This document shows positions 42,382-46,349 of a stretch of DNA of 46,349 bases, piece by piece. The translations under genes were made by a program, and so were the position numbers. The first letter of the stretch is position 1. The number at the start of each line of letters is the position of its first letter. The notes under the pieces were generated by a model. It made no database searches. It saw only the letters and a list, made by a program, of their open reading frames with translations, and was not told where the DNA came from. Source of the stretch: an uncultured Bacteroidia bacterium (GTDB lineage: Bacteria; Bacteroidota; Bacteroidia; Bacteroidales; Prolixibacteraceae); contig CAIXZH010000094.1 of NCBI GenBank assembly GCA_903923905.1, positions 1-46,349 on the forward strand, written 5' to 3'.

Positions 42382-42762
42382 TTAGACAAACATACCTTCG
42401 TCCCGTACAATCATAACGATTGCAGAATGAGAGAGGATTATGAATTTTTCTCCTTTAAACTCGACTTCAAATCCGGCTTTACTAAGGTAAACTGCGAGAT
42501 CGCCAACTTTTGCCTGTAATGGAACATATTTAACCTCTTCCTGTTTCTTCCAGACCTCCTCATCCTCTGTTACAGCCGGAAGTGGGAATCCAGGTCCTAC
42601 TTTAATGATATAACCTGCCTGAATACTCTCTTTCTCAACGGCTGTTGTAGGAAGGTATAAACCGGATGATGTCTGTAGATTTGGATTTTTAGGTTTAACA
42701 AGGACCTTGTCACCTATCATTATGATCTTTTCAAGATCCTTTTCATCCAGGTTTAAGCTCAT
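42382..42762 (-). CDS. GroES-like co-chaperone (Cpn10 family), extended
   Basis: 126 aa. The Cpn10 fold is recognisable in GDKVLVKPKNPN and SSGLYLPTTAVEKESIQAGYIIKVGPG, then KVGDLAVYLSKAGFEVEF and KFIILSHSAIVMIV. Canonical GroES has about 95 aa; here an insertion (about 60-85, PLPAVTEDEEVWKKQEEV) widens the loop after VGPG. It is known in Bacteroidota as a GroES-family paralogue next to no groEL gene; no groEL is in the window. The nearest chaperone gene is htpG, two genes to the right. It might assist GroEL or act on its own; this cannot be told. Confidence 0.8.
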   Translation of the reverse strand: MSLNLDEKDLEKIIMIGDKVLVKPKNPNLQTSSGLYLPTTAVEKESIQAGYIIKVGPGFPLPAVTEDEEVWKKQEEVKYVPLQAKVGDLAVYLSKAGFEVEFKGEKFIILSHSAIVMIVRDEGMFV

Positions 42763-42814
42763 ATTTAATTTTTTACTGGGGAATCAGAAATAAATGGGTT
42801 TATCTAATGTAAAT

Positions 42815-43669
42815 CTAATCTCTTTTGTTGTTTTTTAATTCTACCTGGATAAGGACAGGAAGGTGATCTGACGGATACCTTCCTTCCCGGGAATCGGTCA
42901 AGACACTGTAATTGATCACATCAACCAGCTTATTGACAAATATATAGTCAATCCGATTTTCAAGTGTGCTATGAAAGTCAAATCCGTTAAAGGTTCCCAC
43001 AGGACCTTTGGGAGCATTGTTGCTGACTTGTCGTGAATCTTTCAGTTTTTGTCTGATTATTACCAATGGTTTTTCATCCTGAGTCAGGTTAAAATCGCCA
43101 CAGAGAAGAACAGGGTCTTTTCTATCGACGATTTCAGTGATTTTTTGCAGAATTAATTCAACTGATTTTTTTCTTGCAAATGATCCCTCATGGTCAAAGT
43201 GGGTATTGAAAACATAAAAAGTATGAAACGTCTCATTTTCTCTGAACCTGGCCCAGGTGCATACCCGATTTAAGGCTGCATCCCAGCTTTTGGAAGGAAT
43301 TTTAGGCGTTTTGGAAAGCCAGAATGTCCCATCTTCGAGAAGAGTATAACGACCAGAATTATAGTATATTGCGGAGAATTCACCATTTACGTTGCCGTCG
43401 TCCCGCCCAACACCCACATATTCAAAACCCTTCATCCCATCTTTAAGATCCATAATCTGATCATAAAGCGCTTCCTGAACTGAGAAGATATCGGCTTTGT
43501 GTGTCTTCAAAACCCGGATAACATCACTACGACGCCTGGGCCATGCATTTTCATTGTCGGATGCGGTGTTATACCTTATATTGTAAGTGATTACATTCAT
43601 AGGTTTTTGTGCGTATCCGGCCGGGAAGAATCCAAAAAACAGGAGAAAAGTTAACAAAGCAACTTTCAT
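42815..43669 (-). CDS. Secreted endonuclease/exonuclease/phosphatase family protein
   Basis: 284 aa with a signal peptide (MKVALLTFLLFFGFFPAGYA). The EEP fold carries NVITYNIRYNT, VQEALYDQI (catalytic Glu), FNTHFDHEG, LLCGDFNLT (Asp-x-Asn) and YPSDHLPVLIQVEL (Asp-His), all as in EEP hydrolases. The family includes secreted DNases, sphingomyelinases and phosphatases; the substrate here is unknown. It is export-targeted to the periplasm or outside. It lies between the GroES-like gene and htpG with independent spacing. Confidence 0.88.
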   Translation of the reverse strand: MKVALLTFLLFFGFFPAGYAQKPMNVITYNIRYNTASDNENAWPRRRSDVIRVLKTHKADIFSVQEALYDQIMDLKDGMKGFEYVGVGRDDGNVNGEFSAIYYNSGRYTLLEDGTFWLSKTPKIPSKSWDAALNRVCTWARFRENETFHTFYVFNTHFDHEGSFARKKSVELILQKITEIVDRKDPVLLCGDFNLTQDEKPLVIIRQKLKDSRQVSNNAPKGPVGTFNGFDFHSTLENRIDYIFVNKLVDVINYSVLTDSREGRYPSDHLPVLIQVELKNNKRD

Positions 43670-43843
43670 GAGAATAGAATTACGTTTAAAAAACTAAGGC
43701 TTTATTTTTGTGAAAATTACCGATTATTTAATCCGGAAACAACATATTTTTAGTTACCGGATTGAATTATCTCCATTTTATCCTGTTGATCTTCGATTCG
43801 AGCGAAGTCTGTTATCTTCCCGGCTGGTGATTTGAAATCATTA

Positions 43844-45892
43844 CTATTTCATGATTTCAACACTCCTTTTCACGAAATTATTCAAAGCTTCACCACGTAA
43901 CATATTATTGGCAAGTAATGCCAGATCAACAAGTTGTTTTGCTAGATCATTTGATGCGCCAAAAGCCTCCAGTTTTCTCCGCTTTTGATCTTCAAGTTCA
44001 GCAATCTTATTTTCGGTCTCTTTTAAAAGATCCTTTTCTTCTTGGGGAACCTCCTCCTCTTTCTTTCCCTCCTTCAACTTTTTGAGGGCTTCTTTTTCGG
44101 CTTTGAATTTTGAGATTTCTTTTGCAGAAATAGACAATTCTGATTCAAGCTTCCCGTGTTTGTCAGCAATTACTCTTTTAATCAGGGGATGGCCCATGTT
44201 AACGACGAGATTATAACTGTCGGGAAGATCTCCGTAGAAGCTCATCCCGCTCTGCATTTTGGACATATCCTTCATGCGTCGCATAAACTCGTTCTGAGTT
44301 ACAATCATTGGCAGTCCATCTTCACCAAGATCCTGGAAATCAATGATAAACTGACCGCGATCCTTTGGAGTAATTGCCTGAAATACAGGGCTTAAATCGT
44401 TTTTCTCTTCCAGAGACAGCAGATCCTCCTTAGTGCCTTCCTTCTGAATAAGTTTATCGACTACATCAGCATCAACACGTACAAAATGTTTTTCAGGGAA
44501 TTTTTGCTCAAAATGATTCAATAATGGTGTTGCTAGAACATCATTCATTAAAAGTACATCATAGCCTTTCCCCTTGGCTGCTTCAATAAAGCTAAACTGC
44601 TCATCCTTATTGGTTGAATAAAGATAAACCAACTTTTTGTCTTTGTCCGTCTGGTTGACGGCGATGATATTTTCGTACTCTTCCCATGTAAATGATTTTC
44701 CATCCGTATTTTGAAAAAGGTAGAATTTCAAGGCCTTTTCATGGAATTTCTCATCAGTCAGCATACCATACTCGATGAACAACTTGAGATCATTCCACTT
44801 TTCCTCAAATTCAGTCCGGTTCTCTTTGAAAATTTCGGTTAACCGATCAGCCACCTTTTTGGTAATATGACCGCTGATCTTCTTTACATTGGAGTCGCTT
44901 TGAAGGTAAGAACGCGAAACATTTAAAGGAATATCCGGCGAATCAAGGACACCGTGAAGCAGGGTTAGGAATTCAGGAACAATCCCTTCAACGGAATCTG
45001 TCACAAAAACCTGGCTGCAATAAAGCTGAATTTTATTTTTCTGAACCTCGAAGTTGTTTTTCAGTTTTGGAAAATAGAGAATTCCGGTCAGATTAAATGG
45101 ATAATCAACATTGAGATGAATATGGAACAGTGGTTCGTCACCATATGGATATAGCTTGTGATAGAAATCTTTATAGTCTTCTTCCTTAAGGTCAACCGGT
45201 TTCTTGACCCATGCAGGGATAACTTCGTTGATTTGGTTATCTTCACCAGTGTCCTCATATTTTCCGTCTTTCCATTCTTTCTTCTTGCCAAAAACGATAG
45301 GCACGGGGAGGAATTTGCAATATTTATTCAGCAGTTCGGTTATCCTGTTCTCTTCCAGAAATTCTATGGAATCTGAATTGATGTGCATGATAATGTCAGT
45401 CCCAACTTCGGTTTTTTCCGCCTCTTCAAGGACATATTCAGGTGATCCGTCGCATATCCACCGAACAGGCTTGGCATCCTCCTGGCAGGAGCGGGTGACA
45501 ATTTCAACTTCCTCGGAAACCATAAATGAGGAATAGAACCCGAGTCCGAAGTGCCCAATGATCGCATTGGCATCGTCCTTGTATTTTTCAAGGAACTCAT
45601 TGGCCCCCGAAAAGGCAATCTGATTAATGAATTTTTCAACTTCGTCAGAGGTCATCCCGATACCATTATCAGACACGGTGATGGTTTTGGCCTCTTTGTT
45701 TAAACTGACAGAAACTTTTAAATCAGACACACTTCCCTTGTATTTTCCGGCAGATGCTATTGTTTTCAGCTTTTGTGTGGCGTCAACAGCATTTGAGATG
45801 ATTTCCCGCAAAAAGATATCGTGATCGGAATAGAGAAATTTTTTGATAATCGGAAACAGGTTATCACTTGTAACCCCAATTTTACCTTTCAT
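43844..45892 (-). CDS. htpG: Molecular chaperone HtpG (Hsp90)
   Basis: 682 aa. The N-terminal ATPase domain shows FLREIISNAVDATQKL, then SDNGIGMTSDEVEKFI, FSGANEFLEKY and HFGLGFYSSFMV. The middle domain has LNVSRSYLQSD. The C-terminal dimerisation domain is after about residue 530. Length and motifs are those of bacterial Hsp90, with a charged segment (EKEALKKLKEGKKEEEVPQ) as in Bacteroidota. It acts as an ATP-driven chaperone in the cytoplasm. The upstream region lacks an obvious heat-shock element that I could recognise. Confidence 0.97.
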   Translation of the reverse strand: MKGKIGVTSDNLFPIIKKFLYSDHDIFLREIISNAVDATQKLKTIASAGKYKGSVSDLKVSVSLNKEAKTITVSDNGIGMTSDEVEKFINQIAFSGANEFLEKYKDDANAIIGHFGLGFYSSFMVSEEVEIVTRSCQEDAKPVRWICDGSPEYVLEEAEKTEVGTDIIMHINSDSIEFLEENRITELLNKYCKFLPVPIVFGKKKEWKDGKYEDTGEDNQINEVIPAWVKKPVDLKEEDYKDFYHKLYPYGDEPLFHIHLNVDYPFNLTGILYFPKLKNNFEVQKNKIQLYCSQVFVTDSVEGIVPEFLTLLHGVLDSPDIPLNVSRSYLQSDSNVKKISGHITKKVADRLTEIFKENRTEFEEKWNDLKLFIEYGMLTDEKFHEKALKFYLFQNTDGKSFTWEEYENIIAVNQTDKDKKLVYLYSTNKDEQFSFIEAAKGKGYDVLLMNDVLATPLLNHFEQKFPEKHFVRVDADVVDKLIQKEGTKEDLLSLEEKNDLSPVFQAITPKDRGQFIIDFQDLGEDGLPMIVTQNEFMRRMKDMSKMQSGMSFYGDLPDSYNLVVNMGHPLIKRVIADKHGKLESELSISAKEISKFKAEKEALKKLKEGKKEEEVPQEEKDLLKETENKIAELEDQKRRKLEAFGASNDLAKQLVDLALLANNMLRGEALNNFVKRSVEIMK

Positions 45893-46177
45893 ATACTATG
45901 ATTTAATATTTATATCCTTTAAATTATTTCATATTGTTTCTCAAAGCTTATGCCAAAAGTTGTTTACTGACTTAGTGGCAGGAATGCAATTTAAAATTCC
46001 GGGTGAATAAGACAAAATTACACGATTCGGATGATTTTCTAGGTTCTATAACGTTATGCATGGGGAAAGAAAATATATGCGAATGGGTTCATTATTGGCT
46101 GCTGGCTTTTGGCTACTGGTTTCTTGTCATAATGTTTTTACCCGCTTGTATTTTTTGTTTATTGCAATTTTAAATAC
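45893..46177. other. Intergenic stretch before the tRNA pair
   Basis: No gene recognised. A run of GGCTGCTGGCTTTTGGCT-like short repeats lies near 46099-46118, similar in style to the TTAGGCTGT filler near 16.5 kb. Nothing else could be named. Confidence 0.4.
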
Positions 46178-46209
46178 AAAAGCCTCAATAACTGAATATT
46201 GAGGCTTTT
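46178..46209 (-). terminator. Terminator of the tRNA-Ser/tRNA-Trp transcript
   Basis: 13-bp perfect stem AAAAGCCTCAATA (46178-46190) / TATTGAGGCTTTT (46197-46209) with a 6-nt loop, directly downstream of the minus-strand tRNA-Trp 3' end. Confidence 0.8.
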
Positions 46210-46210
46210 G

Positions 46211-46283
46211 CACGGGAGGAGCGACTCGAACGCCCGACACCTGGTTTTGGAGACCAGTGCTCTACCAACTGAGCTACACCCGT
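46211..46283 (-). tRNA. tRNA-Trp (anticodon CCA)
   Basis: A 73-nt minus-strand cloverleaf: acceptor ACGGGTG / CTCCCGT with one T-T mismatch at position 6, D-arm GCTC/GAGC, anticodon stem CTGGT/ACCAG with loop CTCCAAA (CCA), T-arm GGGCG-TTCGAGT-CGCTC, discriminator G. CCA is not encoded. Confidence 0.93.
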
Positions 46284-46288
46284 AATTG

Positions 46289-46349
46289 CGGAGAGAGAGG
46301 GATTCGAACCCCCGGTACCTCTCGGTACAACGGTTTTCAAGACCGCCGC
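46289..46349 (-). tRNA. tRNA-Ser (anticodon TGA), 5' part outside the window
   Basis: The minus-strand 3' part of a class II tRNA is present: anticodon loop CTTGAAA (TGA), a long variable arm (GTACCGAGAGGTAC), T-arm GGGGG-TTCGAAT-CCCTC and the acceptor strand TCTCTCC with discriminator G. The 5' half lies beyond the right edge. It is 5 nt from tRNA-Trp, so they likely share a transcript. Confidence 0.88.

Noticed and set aside
43791-43807. CTTCG/CGAAG inverted repeat between htpG and the EEP gene as heat-shock operator
   Set aside because: It is short (5 bp arms), lies downstream of htpG and not upstream, and fits neither CIRCE nor another operator I know.
46211-46283. Position 6 T-T mismatch making tRNA-Trp a pseudogene
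   Set aside because: All other stems pair well, and a single acceptor mismatch in a sole-looking tRNA-Trp next to a terminator does not argue for loss of function.

Overview
The window looks like chromosomal DNA of a Bacteroidota bacterium, most likely of the Bacteroidales or a close relative. Support comes from lineage-typical genes (TM2/DUF2752 pair, split LysO, DUF4494, DUF5362, GroES-like co-chaperone, purH-mreBCD-mrdA-rodA cluster), repeated TAnnTTTG -7 promoter elements in place of sigma-70 boxes, weak Shine-Dalgarno sequences, and IntDOT-type integrase remains. This is inferred from protein-family recognition by eye; no database search was possible.

Layout. 1-332: broken REP-associated (Y1/HUH) transposase carrying a perfect palindrome inside its frame. 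639-2625: four coupled membrane genes (TM2, DUF2752, DUF4870-like, M48 peptidase). 2666-6394 (minus): TlpA-like thioredoxin lipid/periplasmic protein, then an ECF sigma factor, membrane anti-sigma-like protein and DUF4097-like protein in overlapping frames. 6512-10816: AlaX-type tRNA editing protein, an 8-bp microsatellite, an AddA/RecB-like helicase-nuclease, and a PaaI-like thioesterase. 10824-14837: split lysine exporter LysO, SulP transporter, YhcH-family protein, TPR membrane protein. 15064-19114: recF, DciA-like DUF721, carboxynorspermidine decarboxylase nspC, ACP phosphodiesterase, C_GCAxxG_C_C protein. 19125-26375 (minus): the rod-shape and elongasome operon purH-mreB-mreC-mreD-mrdA-rodA. 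26532-31298: two FtsX-type ABC permeases, rsmA, asnA.

31442-33645 is a degraded roughly 2.1-kb integrated element in tRNA-Arg(TCT): intact tRNA, integrase pseudogene, one AT-rich secreted-protein gene, and a 71-nt imperfect duplication of the tRNA (66/71 identical). 34113-36095 encodes an AraC-HTH / transmembrane / TPR one-component regulator. 36422-36899 is a GMC oxidoreductase pseudogene. 37159-43669 holds small membrane proteins around a palindromic divergent promoter, an ABC-F ATPase, an SGNH lipoprotein, DUF4494, peroxiredoxin ahpC, a candidate small RNA with a REP-like palindrome, a GroES-like protein and an EEP-family nuclease/phosphatase. The right end has htpG and a minus-strand tRNA-Ser/tRNA-Trp pair with terminator.

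Most of the window is ordinary core genome. The parts most worth a second look are the REP palindrome inside a transposase frame with a related palindrome at 42.3 kb, the M48/TM2 membrane cluster, the possible sRNA after ahpC, the microsatellite before the addA-like gene, and the decayed tRNA-Arg element. I did not find a CRISPR array or a recognisable defence or biosynthetic system.
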